This document shows, piece by piece, positions 57,001 to 64,000 of a stretch of 64,000 nucleotides of DNA. Every line of letters begins with the position of its first letter. Within the stretch, counting starts at the first letter, position 1. The stretch covers positions 124,001-188,000 of the forward strand of contig NZ_FORD01000002.1 in NCBI RefSeq assembly GCF_900113925.1, read 5' to 3'. The notes beneath the pieces are model-generated. The model saw nothing but the letters and a program-made list of their open reading frames with translations, made no database searches and had not been told where the DNA came from. The stretch comes from Nitrosomonas sp. Nm34 (GTDB lineage: Bacteria > Pseudomonadota > Gammaproteobacteria > Burkholderiales > Nitrosomonadaceae). The position numbers and the translations under genes were made by a program.

Positions 57001-57221
57001 TTATGGCAATGTTAATTCCTGGTTTACGCAGTGGGCTCGGTTCAACGCCGCTTAATGTGCTCGATTTGCTGGCCATTGCAGGAGGAGCTGCAGCACCCAT
57101 GCTGATCAATGACAGTTTCAAGCACATCATCCAACCTGAAATACACAACCCACATAATCAAAGTGACACATGCACATCTACCACTAATGTTTCACAAACA
57201 AATAAGGAGACGGCTGCATGA
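54024..57221 (+). CDS. Calcium-type P-type ATPase with N-terminal HMA-like domain
   Basis: A 1065-residue P-type ATPase. Residues about 25-95 form an HMA-like domain without CxxC (CVPGRARYHVNILHR; VNSLSGSVVIIYG). A cation-ATPase N-terminal region follows (VEVHQGLSKHAVQRALQQHG). The core has TGES in VDESALTGESMPV, the phosphorylation site FCLDKTGTLTLN, and MTGDGINDGPALKAANIGVA. Membrane ligands match calcium pumps: PEGLPAVATTT (helix 4), STNMSEIEVML (helix 5 Asn and Glu) and WINLVTDIFPG (helix 6 Asn, Thr, Asp). It should export calcium or manganese. It overlaps metK by 4 bases. The HMA-like domain is shared with two small proteins encoded nearby on the other strand. Confidence 0.9.
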   Translation: MMISHTESKSTPQVPPGLGKPSVKIRIKPVHTCVPGRARYHVNILHRASALGQQLEQQMGTISGIMTIRVNSLSGSVVIIYGKDIALDKLPYLLLEACKQAIKDVHFTGSFNKTDTKALIHFKAYFDALWKHTQNLFASTQDISASPKAPQDNSDWHVLEVNPILEKLQVEVHQGLSKHAVQRALQQHGLNQLPEMARRSPLSMFLGQLFTLPVGLLAVSAVVSLATGGMLDAGIIVGVVLINASIGFFTEMQAEKIISSLTKITPRHAQVIRDGAMQSIPHAHVTVGDVLVLQPGDFIAADARVIKTSHLTVDESALTGESMPVSKNTLPIARQDTPLADRHNMVYMGTMITGGNGVGVVVATGVNTQIGQIQSLVGEAHAPETPMQQELDHIGTRLALTSGAICLGVFALGMLRGYGVLQMLKSSISLAVAAVPEGLPAVATTTLALGIRKMRQYNVAVRHLDAVETLGSVQVFCLDKTGTLTLNCMTAVTAYVGGKHYFVSGEQLFVEDQPFDGFSDACYRRFLEIISLCNESVQQNSGQQIRINGTPTENALLELARCSDLNIDALRQHYPHYKIKYRAENRPYMCTFHRLPRKRHLIAVKGSPQEVLMLCDSYQDQVGIHPIDDAFRIAMGNINNQMAGDALRVLAVAYAERPIRPIKDEGAPVNLIWLGLVGMADPLRTGMPDLMRLFHRAGIHTVMITGDQSSTAYAIGKQLNLSNGKPLQILDSTRLEKLDQKILSGLIHNVHVFARVSPANKLQIVQAIQKSGKIVAMTGDGINDGPALKAANIGVAMGGASSDVARSVSDVVLEDDNLHTMVAAVEHGRAIYNNIRKSIHYLISTNMSEIEVMLAGIGVGAGEVLSPKQLLWINLVTDIFPGLALSMEAPASDLMRQPPRDPQEKIIRRPDLIRMARESTIITTGSMAAYGYGFLRYGIGPQSNTILFNSLTLAQLLHSITCRSESHSIFNRGTLPRNPYLNYAIAGSGLLQVMAMLIPGLRSGLGSTPLNVLDLLAIAGGAAAPMLINDSFKHIIQPEIHNPHNQSDTCTSTTNVSQTNKETAA

Positions 57222-58405
57222 CAGCAAACTTCATATTTACCTCCGCGTCGGTAACTGCAGGTCATCCTGATAAACTATGTGATCAAATCAGCGATGCTAT
57301 TGTTGATCAATTTCTGCAGCATGATCCTTGTTCGCGCATAAATGCAGAGTGTGCAGTCGCCAGTGGGGTAGTATTCATTGCGGCGCGGTTTGCATCGCAT
57401 GCGGTGGTGGATATTCCTGAGATTGCCCGCTATGTGATTGAAAATGTGGGTTACAACCAGCCTGATTTTAATGCTAAAGACTGTACCATACTCACCAATT
57501 TTGCTGAGTTACCTGCGAATGGATGTAGCTTAGGTGACGAAACTCAAATGAGTGATGTTGAGTTAGACAAGGTTACTGCGGAAAATCATGCAACCGTGTT
57601 TGGCTATGCCTGTAAGCAAACGCCCACCATGTTACCTATGCCAATCTGGCTGGCACATCAATTCGCGCGGCAATTGTCGCTGGTGCGTGAAAGTGAACTT
57701 ATATCCGGTTTGTTGCCCGATGGAATGTCGGAAGTCGCAATTGAATATATAAACAACAAGCCGGAACGCATTCACAGTATGGTGCTGGTTGCCAGTCACA
57801 ATGAGGTTTATAGCGATAATGCCGAAGATTTAAATGCGGCATTAATCCAACATGTCGTTGAGCCAGTCATAGAACAAAATGGTATTGGTATTGATGAAGA
57901 TACTCATATTTATATCAATCCGCAAGGCCCTTTCTTCGGCGGTGGTCCAAAAGTACATTCTGGACTTACCGGCAGAAAAGTCGCTATCGATAGCTATGGT
58001 CAATATTGCCGTATGGGCAGTGCTGCACTGAGTGGCAAAGATCCATTGCGCATTGACCGTACTGGCAATTATATCGCGCGTTATGCCGCAAAAAATGTCG
58101 TTGCGGCAGGTTTGGCTGAAGAGTGTGAAGTGCTGGTGAGTTACTGTATTGGTCAGGCGAGGCCAGTAACCGTTCAAGTCAACACCTTTGGTACTGGCAC
58201 TGTCTCCGATCATGACATTGCGATGCGTTTACTCGATGTCATTGATTTTCGACCTGGTGCTGTGATTAAACAGTTCAATTTGCGAAATTTGTCCGCTAAT
58301 AAAGAGGGTTTCTATCGGAAGCTCGCGGTGTATGGCCATGTGGGAAGGGATGATATCGAGCTGCCTTGGGAAAAAACAGATTTAATTAATTTATTATCCG
58401 GCTAG
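57218..58405 (+). CDS. metK: Divergent S-adenosylmethionine synthetase paralogue
   Basis: A 395-residue protein of the MetK family along its whole length: SASVTAGHPDKLCDQISDAI at the start, GLTGRKVAIDSYG, SGKDPLRIDRTGNYIARYAA and PWEKTDL at the end. Several active-site residues differ from E. coli MetK. The methionine/ATP loop GAGDQG reads TAENHA, GGPMGDCG reads GGPKVHSG (the Mg-binding Asp238 is His), and Lys269 is Arg. GHPDK and GLTGRK are kept. It is therefore probably a paralogue with altered catalysis or substrate. The ATG lies within the stop of the P-ATPase gene (ATGA), so the two are translationally coupled. Confidence 0.88.
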   Translation: MTANFIFTSASVTAGHPDKLCDQISDAIVDQFLQHDPCSRINAECAVASGVVFIAARFASHAVVDIPEIARYVIENVGYNQPDFNAKDCTILTNFAELPANGCSLGDETQMSDVELDKVTAENHATVFGYACKQTPTMLPMPIWLAHQFARQLSLVRESELISGLLPDGMSEVAIEYINNKPERIHSMVLVASHNEVYSDNAEDLNAALIQHVVEPVIEQNGIGIDEDTHIYINPQGPFFGGGPKVHSGLTGRKVAIDSYGQYCRMGSAALSGKDPLRIDRTGNYIARYAAKNVVAAGLAEECEVLVSYCIGQARPVTVQVNTFGTGTVSDHDIAMRLLDVIDFRPGAVIKQFNLRNLSANKEGFYRKLAVYGHVGRDDIELPWEKTDLINLLSG

Positions 58406-58509
58406 AGTGCTAGAACCTATAAACTCGTTCCTTTGCGGGGAAATAGCTTACCTGCATTAGGCAATATTCGAAAATTTGCAGTAATTAATGGATGACCCTT
58501 TTCGCTATG

Positions 58510-59010
58510 TTATAGCTCTTTAGGTCTTATCAATTGAAGGGCATACAGAAACAAGGTGATTGCGTTGCCAAACACAGCGCCTTGTGTGAGCTGCCGTACA
58601 GCAAACATTACGAGGCTAATAAATAGCACGGAACGTAAGTCTATAAAACCATTGCTGAATTCCTTTAGAGTAGAATCCAATGATGCATACGTGCTTGAGG
58701 CTTTTTGCGCGGCAGTTTGCTGGTGAGTTGCTCTCAATACCTCGTCAGATGGTCCGATCTGATGATCTTTGGATTCGAAGTCAAGTAAAGGGTGGTTTCT
58801 AATGTGCCTAATCAGTGCGTCTTGTTCGATATCTTCATATAGCAACAAAACACTACCGGTTAAAACATTCGTCGATACCTGCTTTACTCCACTAAAGCTA
58901 CTGCAATCATTTTGCAATTCTTCAAAAAAAAAAGTGTCACGACGTTTTGCGGGTACTCGGAAACGAATTCTTCCTGGAGCGGTATGAATGATTTGAGCGG
59001 ATAGTTTCAT
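58510..59010 (-). CDS. HMA-like domain protein with C-terminal membrane hairpin
   Basis: A 166-residue protein. Residues 1-75 form an HMA_2-type domain without metal-binding cysteines (IHTAPGRIRFRVPAKRR; VSTNVLTGSVLLLYED). A polar linker follows, then hydrophobic segments at about 120-160 (SVLFISLVMFAVRQL and FGNAITLFLYALQLI). The PGRxRF and N-x-LTGSVL motifs recur in the 96-residue protein at 59516 and at the N-terminus of the P-ATPase. It starts 4 bases after the DUF5132-like gene in a three-gene unit convergent to metK. Function is unknown; regulation of or docking to the pump is an inference. Confidence 0.75.
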   Translation of the reverse strand: MKLSAQIIHTAPGRIRFRVPAKRRDTFFFEELQNDCSSFSGVKQVSTNVLTGSVLLLYEDIEQDALIRHIRNHPLLDFESKDHQIGPSDEVLRATHQQTAAQKASSTYASLDSTLKEFSNGFIDLRSVLFISLVMFAVRQLTQGAVFGNAITLFLYALQLIRPKEL

Positions 59011-59014
59011 AAAA

Positions 59015-59374
59015 CTAGGATGATGGCGAGATCGTCTTTTTTGAAACTACTTCAGACTCTGCTTCAGCAATGTCTACACTATCCTCGATGATATCCTCGG
59101 TTGCTACCGTTGCAGAGTTTGCTTTCGCGCGTTCCTCATCAATTTCTGCCCGAGCTTCTGCGACCAGATCTTCAACAACTTCTCCCATTTCGGCCACGGT
59201 TTCGCGGCTCTTATTCAAAAACAGGAGACCGGATTTAATTGCTGCACGTGCTAAAGGTCTTGCAGCTTGTACAACCACGGGTAGTATGGCTGGCGCCAGA
59301 ATGGCTGCAGCAATGCCTATTGCAATACCTTTTCCAGTATTGTTTTTAAAGAAATCTTCAACTGCCATCATCAC
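59015..59374 (-). CDS. DUF5132-like small membrane protein
   Basis: A 119-residue protein. A Gly/Ala-rich hydrophobic segment (NTGKGIAIGIAAAILAPAIL and PVVVQAARPLARAAIKSG, residues about 11-48) is followed by an acidic helix (EDLVAEARAEIDEERAKA) and a polar tail. The opening matches the DUF5132 pattern found next to HMA-like proteins and P-type ATPases in other bacteria, as far as I can recall. The frame allows a GTG and two ATG codons in a row; the ATG at 59371 behind GAGG is most likely. It sits between the two HMA-like genes. Confidence 0.7.
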   Translation of the reverse strand: MMMAVEDFFKNNTGKGIAIGIAAAILAPAILPVVVQAARPLARAAIKSGLLFLNKSRETVAEMGEVVEDLVAEARAEIDEERAKANSATVATEDIIEDSVDIAEAESEVVSKKTISPSS

Positions 59375-59515
59375 CTCGTAATAAAAAATGTGCTGTGTTT
59401 ATTCGATGAATTAAAAATATTATTTTTAGCATAGATTTAAAGACAATACGTGGTAGGCGAATGTTCCCTGCTTCATCAAGTGTTGCGCGAATTTATATAT
59501 ATCAATAAATTATAC

Positions 59516-59806
59516 TTATTCATCCAGATATGGCCGTAATTTTTCCGTATCCAAATCCGGAAATAATTTCTTCAAAGTTTCTAATAAGTGATTAGAATTT
59601 GTTGCGTCCTTAATGGCACACTTATCGTATTTGACTAACACACTGCCTGTCAGCACATTGATTTCCACCTCAGTAATACATAATGTATTTGACAGCTCCG
59701 TTTCCACTTTTTTTGCAAAAGTTATATCATTTTTTATTTTTTCAACTTTTAGGCGCACACGCCCTGGCAAGAAATGCATGATTTTGATGCCTGGAAAGCT
59801 GAGCAT
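59516..59806 (-). CDS. HMA-like domain protein, stand-alone
   Basis: A 96-residue single domain. IMHFLPGRVRLKVEKIKND and CITEVEINVLTGSVLVKYD are the same motifs as in the P-ATPase N-terminus and in 58510-59010. No CxxC is present, so the classic copper-binding role of HMA domains is unlikely. It is soluble, with an acidic C-terminus. It is the first gene of the three-gene unit, 141 bases before the DUF5132-like gene. A family A repeat lies about 100 bases upstream of its start. Confidence 0.75.
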   Translation of the reverse strand: MLSFPGIKIMHFLPGRVRLKVEKIKNDITFAKKVETELSNTLCITEVEINVLTGSVLVKYDKCAIKDATNSNHLLETLKKLFPDLDTEKLRPYLDE

Positions 59807-59906
59807 AATTGAATCCCTTAATGATTAACTCAAATTAAGAGTAAGTTAAGAGCGAGTGGTTCAACTAGATTGTTGTCGATTGCATGCATTTATGCAATGA
59901 TTTCTT

Positions 59907-60007
59907 ATTCCATTTTTAAATCTAAAGTGTATTTGTTGAATTTTTTATCGATGTAATTTCAATTGCTTGCCGGAATTAATAATTAACTTTTGATTTAGAA
60001 ATGGAAT
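59907..60007 (+). repeat. Family A repeat with diverged core
   Basis: The ends ATTCCATTTTTAAATCTAAA and CTTTTGATTTAGAAATGGAA remain paired. The core is AT-rich and only loosely similar to the other copies. Confidence 0.65.
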
Positions 60008-60213
60008 TATTGTTAGTCATTAACAATCGATACATTGTATGAAATCATGGTATATAAATAGAGAGCTCATTATCAATTTATATGCTTATTAATGTGTTTG
60101 GCAGTCAATCCGAGTTTAAGTACTTTCAGCTTCGATTAAAAGAGAAAAAGGATGTTTAATTTTGTTTATAGACGTCCAAGTACAATATCTTGTAAAGAAG
60201 GGGAGGACTCTGC

Positions 60214-61236
60214 TTGCTGATATCGACCTACGCTTCACCTTGGCTGGAGTTCCTGCTCTGCCTGATCGTAATCGGTTATGCCGGCGTCAAACTATCAGTA
60301 TTCGGCGATGTGATCGCCGACAAAACCGGCCTGGGTGGTAGCTGGGTGGGTTTGATAATGCTGGCCACTGTTACTTCGCTGCCTGAGCTGGTAACGGGCG
60401 CGATTTCCGTGAGCATCGCTGGGCTGCCGGATATCGCCGTTGGCAACGTCTTGGGTGCTTGTGTCATCAATCTTTTTGTTTTTGTACTACTGGATTTTTT
60501 GCATCGCGGCGAGTCTGTCTTTCAGAAATCGAGTCAGGGACACATCCTCTCGGCCAGCTTCGGCGTATTGATGATAAGTTTTGTTGGCTTCAGTCTCTTG
60601 CTATCCCACAATGGCTATCAGCTAAGTTTCGGGCATGTGGGGCTTTACACACTTATAATAGTCATCATGTACGGTGTGGTGGTACGCAGTATCTTCCACT
60701 ACGAAAAAAAGCACGTAGCAGATTTTGCCGATCATGGACCAGATCAGCGGCCGGACTTGAGCCTCTTCCAGTCTGTGGCACGTTTTGCGGCTGTTGCTAT
60801 ACTAGTGGTGGTCGCGGCTACCGCGCTCCCTTTTGTCGGTGAGCATATCGCGCAGGATATGGGCTGGCACCGGAGCTTTGTAGGTACGATATTCATCGCC
60901 TTGGCTACCACTGTTCCAGAGATTGTGGTTTCCATCGCTGCTATGCGCATTGGTGCGTTGAATATGGCAGTAGCCAGTTTATTGGGCAGCAACTTGTTTA
61001 ATATATTCATCCTGGCAATCGACGATGTGCTTTATACTCGCGGACCACTACTGGCACATGTTTCACCCGTGCATGGTGTTTCGGCATTTTCCGCAGTGAT
61101 GATGACTAGTCTGGCCATTATCGGGCTTTTCTATCGGCCCAACGGTCGTGTTCTCTATACTGTCGGCTGGACGAGTCTCGTGATGTTCGCTGTCTACCTG
61201 TTCAACACCTATATTCTCTATCTGTATGAGCATTGA
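60214..61236 (+). CDS. CaCA-family cation/calcium exchanger
   Basis: A 340-residue membrane protein with about ten segments in two inverted halves. The alpha-1 repeat reads GSWVGLIMLATVTSLPELVT with GNVLGACVINLF. The alpha-2 repeat reads GTIFIALATTVPEIVVSIAA with ASLLGSNLFNIF. Both carry the ion-binding glutamate and the GNxxG/GSN motifs of YrbG-type sodium/calcium exchangers. It starts with TTG behind GGGGAGGA. Together with the calcium-type ATPase it suggests calcium homeostasis as the theme of this region. It lies upstream of, and divergent from, the HMA-like gene unit. Confidence 0.88.
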   Translation: MLISTYASPWLEFLLCLIVIGYAGVKLSVFGDVIADKTGLGGSWVGLIMLATVTSLPELVTGAISVSIAGLPDIAVGNVLGACVINLFVFVLLDFLHRGESVFQKSSQGHILSASFGVLMISFVGFSLLLSHNGYQLSFGHVGLYTLIIVIMYGVVVRSIFHYEKKHVADFADHGPDQRPDLSLFQSVARFAAVAILVVVAATALPFVGEHIAQDMGWHRSFVGTIFIALATTVPEIVVSIAAMRIGALNMAVASLLGSNLFNIFILAIDDVLYTRGPLLAHVSPVHGVSAFSAVMMTSLAIIGLFYRPNGRVLYTVGWTSLVMFAVYLFNTYILYLYEH

Positions 61237-61587
61237 TGTTGGGCAATGAAGCAGTATGCCTCCCGCCTGCGTTTAGTCAGGTATGTCCTGCACGAGTTGC
61301 AGTCTAATGCTGAGGATCACGTGCGCTGCCCTCATCACTCCTTCGCAAAGTGGCAAACTTATTGATTCTAGTGATTTTCATTACTCGGATGACCAGTCCC
61401 GGTAAATGGGATAGTTCTGAGTCATGCTGAAACACCTTTACTTTAGAAGACAAACATGCTTACGATCAGGAAATACACCAGCAAACTCAGAATATCCTGC
61501 ATGATCGTCGCAAATTGACCACTTCCGGCCTAATCGCTGCAGTAACCATGGCAGTGAGGTGTGTTGTCAAATATGGAGTCCATATAA
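61237..61587. other. Intergenic stretch with a gene fragment at an IS boundary
   Basis: No complete gene. A protein-like plus-strand frame begins after a TGA at 61428 (EDKHAYDQEIHQQTQNILHD, then KLTTSGLIAAVTMA) and runs into the IS3 remnant, about 61563. It may be the end of a gene cut by the insertion. The family is not recognised. Confidence 0.3.
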
Positions 61588-62415
61588 TTAAGCAACGAGT
61601 ATATTTGCATCGTATCGCTGTGTAAATTCTGCTGGGGATAGGTAGTCCAATTTTTCCTGTTTGCGCTGCCGGTTATAAAAGATCTCGATATATTCGGTAA
61701 TCTCCTGTTTTGCTTGCAGTCGTGTTTTGAATTTTCGATGATGTACCAATTCATTTTCAAGAGTTCCCCGGAAGCTTTCCATAGGAGCATTATCCCAGCA
61801 ATCACCTTTGCCACTCATGGAAGAGACTATGCCTAGTTGTTTCAATCTGTCCTGGTAATCATGCGCACAATATTGGCTACCACGATCCGAGTGAAGAACT
61901 AACCCCTTTTCTGGCAGTTTTCTATCAGTTGCGCGAAACAAAGCCTGTATAATCAGATCCGTCGTCATCCTCTCATTCATGGCATAGCCTATTAATTCGC
62001 CATTAAATAGCTCTTTTATGCCAGAAAGAATACAGCCAGCCTTCGTCTGTAGGAATATAGGTGATATTGCTGACCCACGCTTTGCCAGGTGGGCTAACAG
62101 CAAACTCTCGTTCCAAAATATTAGGAGCGAACGGTGAATGATGTTTAGAATCAGTTTGAATTTACGCTTTTGCTTACAATGCAAATTCAGCTTATTACGA
62201 AGTGCTCGAACACGGTATGCTGTAATCTGCACACCCTGATCTACCAGCTCATTATACAAGCGTTTCACGCCGCAGATCTCTCGGGCGCGGTGGTGTACTG
62301 CCAGTATTTCTATTACCAGCCGTGCATTTTTTTGTGCACGCTCACAAGGTGGGCGAGTATGCCAGGCATGAAAACCATTCTCTGAAACATCGACTACACG
62401 GCAGTTCCATTTCAA
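61588..62415 (-). pseudogene. IS3-family orfB transposase, inactivated
   Basis: The integrase-type transposase ends CWDNAPMESFRGTLENELVH, YNRQRKQEKLDYLSPAEF, typical of IS3-group OrfB. A one-base deletion near 62155 and a one-base insertion near 62025 shift the frame for about 45 residues and restore it. Read in the correct frame this part is WVSNITYIPTDEGWLY, so the first catalytic aspartate (WVSDITY) is also changed to Asn. orfA is absent. The transposase is dead. Confidence 0.85.
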
Positions 62416-62479
62416 TAATTATCTTTATTGAATATGAACAATGAAACCGTGGTAAATCCAGTACTCAAGATTGAGTTGA

Positions 62480-62987
62480 TTAATTTGAGATCGAGGTTGC
62501 GGTATTCGATGCGGCTTGTGAACCAAAGCACAGTAACAAAAATGTATACAATTGAAAATCAATCACCACATACCAAATACCTGCGGAGAGCGCTTCCTGA
62601 TTGAGAAGATCCTGCAGCAAAAATATATGCACGAGGAGCTGAAAAAATTTGGGTGGATTGGGGGTAGAGGTATGAACCATCCATGCTCTTGCCAATGCTG
62701 CACATCCGATCGCTAAAGTAAGTGCAGCAAGAGAGGGTATGACCAGCCGAAGATAACGCCGTTTGATGAGATGAAATGGATCAGTGATAAGAGGATATCC
62801 CTTCGGGTGCAAATTTTTTGGCCGACAAGAACCCTGCTGTGACAAAAAAGACTTGTACGGCAATTCGTCCATATTCGCGAAGCCAGTTAATCAGGCTGGG
62901 GATTAAGGGATAGGCATAATCCGACATTGGACCATACCATGCCAAATGATGAGATACAATCAGCAAACATGAAGTCGCCTTGAGCAC
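62480..62987 (-). pseudogene. Broken acyltransferase-3 family membrane protein
   Basis: The first piece (62987-62781) reads LKATSCLLIVSHHLAWYGPM and RIAVQVFFVTAGFLSAKKF, with the family's membrane histidine. The second piece (from about 62800) reads LIKRRYLRLVIPSLAALTLA and AGIWYVVIDFQLYTFLLL in another frame. The frame changes near 62790-62800, and the C-terminal half of a normal 350-residue OafA/YrhL-type protein is missing. The N-terminal RIPLIDVLKA has no ATG in frame. The IS3 remnant lies just beyond the truncated end. Confidence 0.75.
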
Positions 62988-63263
62988 ATCAATAAGCGGT
63001 ATTCTCGGTGAACCAGCTTACATTGATGTTGTCAGTCAGGAGAAAAAAATGATTTTGTCATTGAAATAATCGGCTATTATTTGTAACAAGAAAAAAGAAA
63101 TATCTTACGTTTTTTTTAAGCTGGAATGTTAGTGCTATTTATTTCAAATCGTCTTTCAAGATTAGACCGTATTAAGATTATTTATTCCTGAAAAGAATCA
63201 AAAATATTTTGATATTATGTCGCCTAAAAATTGATTCTAGTTCTTCATTTAAGGTAAACCATT

Positions 63264-63839
63264 CTGGCTACGCAACAAGAATTTGCAGATTTCTTGAGTG
63301 AGATTGAGTTACGTGCATATAAACAAGCGCTATTTGCAGTACTTGATGAGCATGTAGCATTAGATATTGTACAAGACTCAATGATGAAGCTCATCGAGAA
63401 ATATGCGGATAAACCACTCGAAGAGCTGCCTCCTTTGTTTCAGCGTATTTTACAAAATACCATTCGTGATTATTACCGAAGGCAGAAATCCAGATCAATG
63501 TGGATCACACTATTCTCGGCTTTTAAATCCGACGATAATGAAAAAGGAAATGAAGATTATGATTTACTGGAAACATTACCGATACCTGAAGACTCTTATG
63601 GAAGTAACGATCCACATAAAGAACTGGAGCAGTCACAACTCTTAAATTTAGTCGAGAAAGGACTTAAAACATTACCTGCGCGTCAACGAGAAGCATTCCT
63701 GCTGCGTTATTGGGAAGGAATGGATGTGAGTGAAACTGCCAAGGTGATGGGTTGTTCGGAGGGAAGTGTGAAAACACATTGTTCTCGTGCAGTACATACA
63801 CTTGCTACTCTACTGGAGAAAAAAGGGGTCAAATTATGA
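63264..63839 (+). CDS. ECF-type RNA polymerase sigma factor
   Basis: A sigma-70 family member of about 191 residues. Region 2 has ALDIVQDSMMKLIEKYAD and LFQRILQNTIRDYYRRQ; region 4 has LKTLPARQREAFLLRYWEGM and KVMGCSEGSVKTHCSRAVH. The first standard start, TTG at 63294, would cut the usual MATQQE-x-ADF N-terminus. The frame upstream reads LATQQEFADFLSEIELRAY from a CTG at 63264 (ATT at 63261), with AAGG nine bases before it, so a non-standard start is likely. The stop overlaps the DUF3619 gene (ATGA). This pairing is common in Betaproteobacteria. Confidence 0.85.
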   Translation: MATQQEFADFLSEIELRAYKQALFAVLDEHVALDIVQDSMMKLIEKYADKPLEELPPLFQRILQNTIRDYYRRQKSRSMWITLFSAFKSDDNEKGNEDYDLLETLPIPEDSYGSNDPHKELEQSQLLNLVEKGLKTLPARQREAFLLRYWEGMDVSETAKVMGCSEGSVKTHCSRAVHTLATLLEKKGVKL

Positions 63840-64000
63840 ATGAAGAAGATAGAATGGGAAAAGAGGTCGCCAAACTATTGAATCTTGGTTTAGCTGATAT
63901 TGATCAGAATACGCTTTATCGGTTGCAAATAGTACGCAGATCTGTTCTAGAGAATTATCAACCAAACGAGCAGGTGTTTCATGTCGGTAGAGGAATTTCT
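63836..64000 (+). CDS. DUF3619-family protein, 5' part
   Basis: The ATG overlaps the stop of the sigma factor gene. The 55 visible residues (MNEEDRMGKEVAKLLNLGLA, then IDQNTLYRLQIVRRSVLENY) match the start of DUF3619 proteins, which usually follow this sigma factor and act as a possible membrane-bound partner or anti-sigma-like factor (inference). The gene runs past the window end. Confidence 0.75.
   Translation, partial: MNEEDRMGKEVAKLLNLGLADIDQNTLYRLQIVRRSVLENYQPNEQVFHVGRGIS

Noticed and set aside
1..64000. tRNA or rRNA genes
   Set aside because: No T-loop/acceptor pattern or rRNA signature was seen on either strand; a dedicated scan would settle this.

Overview
The window looks like chromosomal DNA of a betaproteobacterium, probably an ammonia oxidiser of the Nitrosomonas type. 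This is inferred from the protein flavour, the ECF sigma factor followed by a DUF3619 gene at the right end, and the abundance of decayed insertion elements. No rRNA or tRNA gene was seen, and there is no marker that fixes the species.

Layout. 1-3709: the distal part of a type I-F CRISPR-Cas locus (end of csy2, csy3, csy4, leader, 25 repeats with 24 spacers). 3710-8830: a low-density region of small genes, gene fragments, MITE-like repeats and four solitary relics of a second, unrelated CRISPR-type repeat. 8835-15670: Fic protein, MATE transporter, Lon-like protease, glutathione peroxidase and a rhodanese. 16091-22355: a two-gene signalling operon (REC-GGDEF-EAL protein, then a 1450-residue hybrid kinase with a HAMP array). 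22655-23389: dead IS1380-type transposase. 23789-27962: a membrane-lipid operon (olsB-like acyltransferase, plcP-like metallophosphoesterase, agt-like glycosyltransferase) behind a diacylglycerol-kinase-like gene. 28594-34189: Hsp20, a divergent GroEL, patatin, M14-like peptidase and an alpha/beta hydrolase. 34188-44158: two diverged 1.8 kb composite elements in inverted orientation, enclosing a second Zn-ribbon locus, small genes, an OlsF-like bifunctional acyltransferase and a PIN-PhoH protein. 44205-52793: PhoX-like protein, second Hsp20 and the pstSCAB-phoU operon. 52993-61236: EcsC protein, a calcium-type P-ATPase overlapping a divergent MetK, three convergent small genes (HMA-like, DUF5132-like, HMA-like) and a CaCA exchanger. 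61237-64000: decayed IS3 orfB, a broken acyltransferase, and an ECF sigma/DUF3619 pair.

Two themes stand out. First, phosphate: a Pst uptake operon, a PhoX-like phosphatase, a patatin, and genes fitting replacement of phospholipids by glycolipids and ornithine lipids sit in one 30 kb stretch. Sequences resembling Pho boxes precede three of these units. Second, the P-ATPase/MetK/HMA-like/DUF5132 cluster: it pairs a pump with calcium-type ligands with a SAM synthetase paralogue whose active-site loops are altered. I know of no described function for that combination.

The intergenic space is full of short mobile repeats. Family A is about 100 bp with 18-20 bp terminal inverted repeats (12 copies). 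Family B has the terminus AACGTGAGTTCGACATAAG and occurs both as short elements and as the two large composites.
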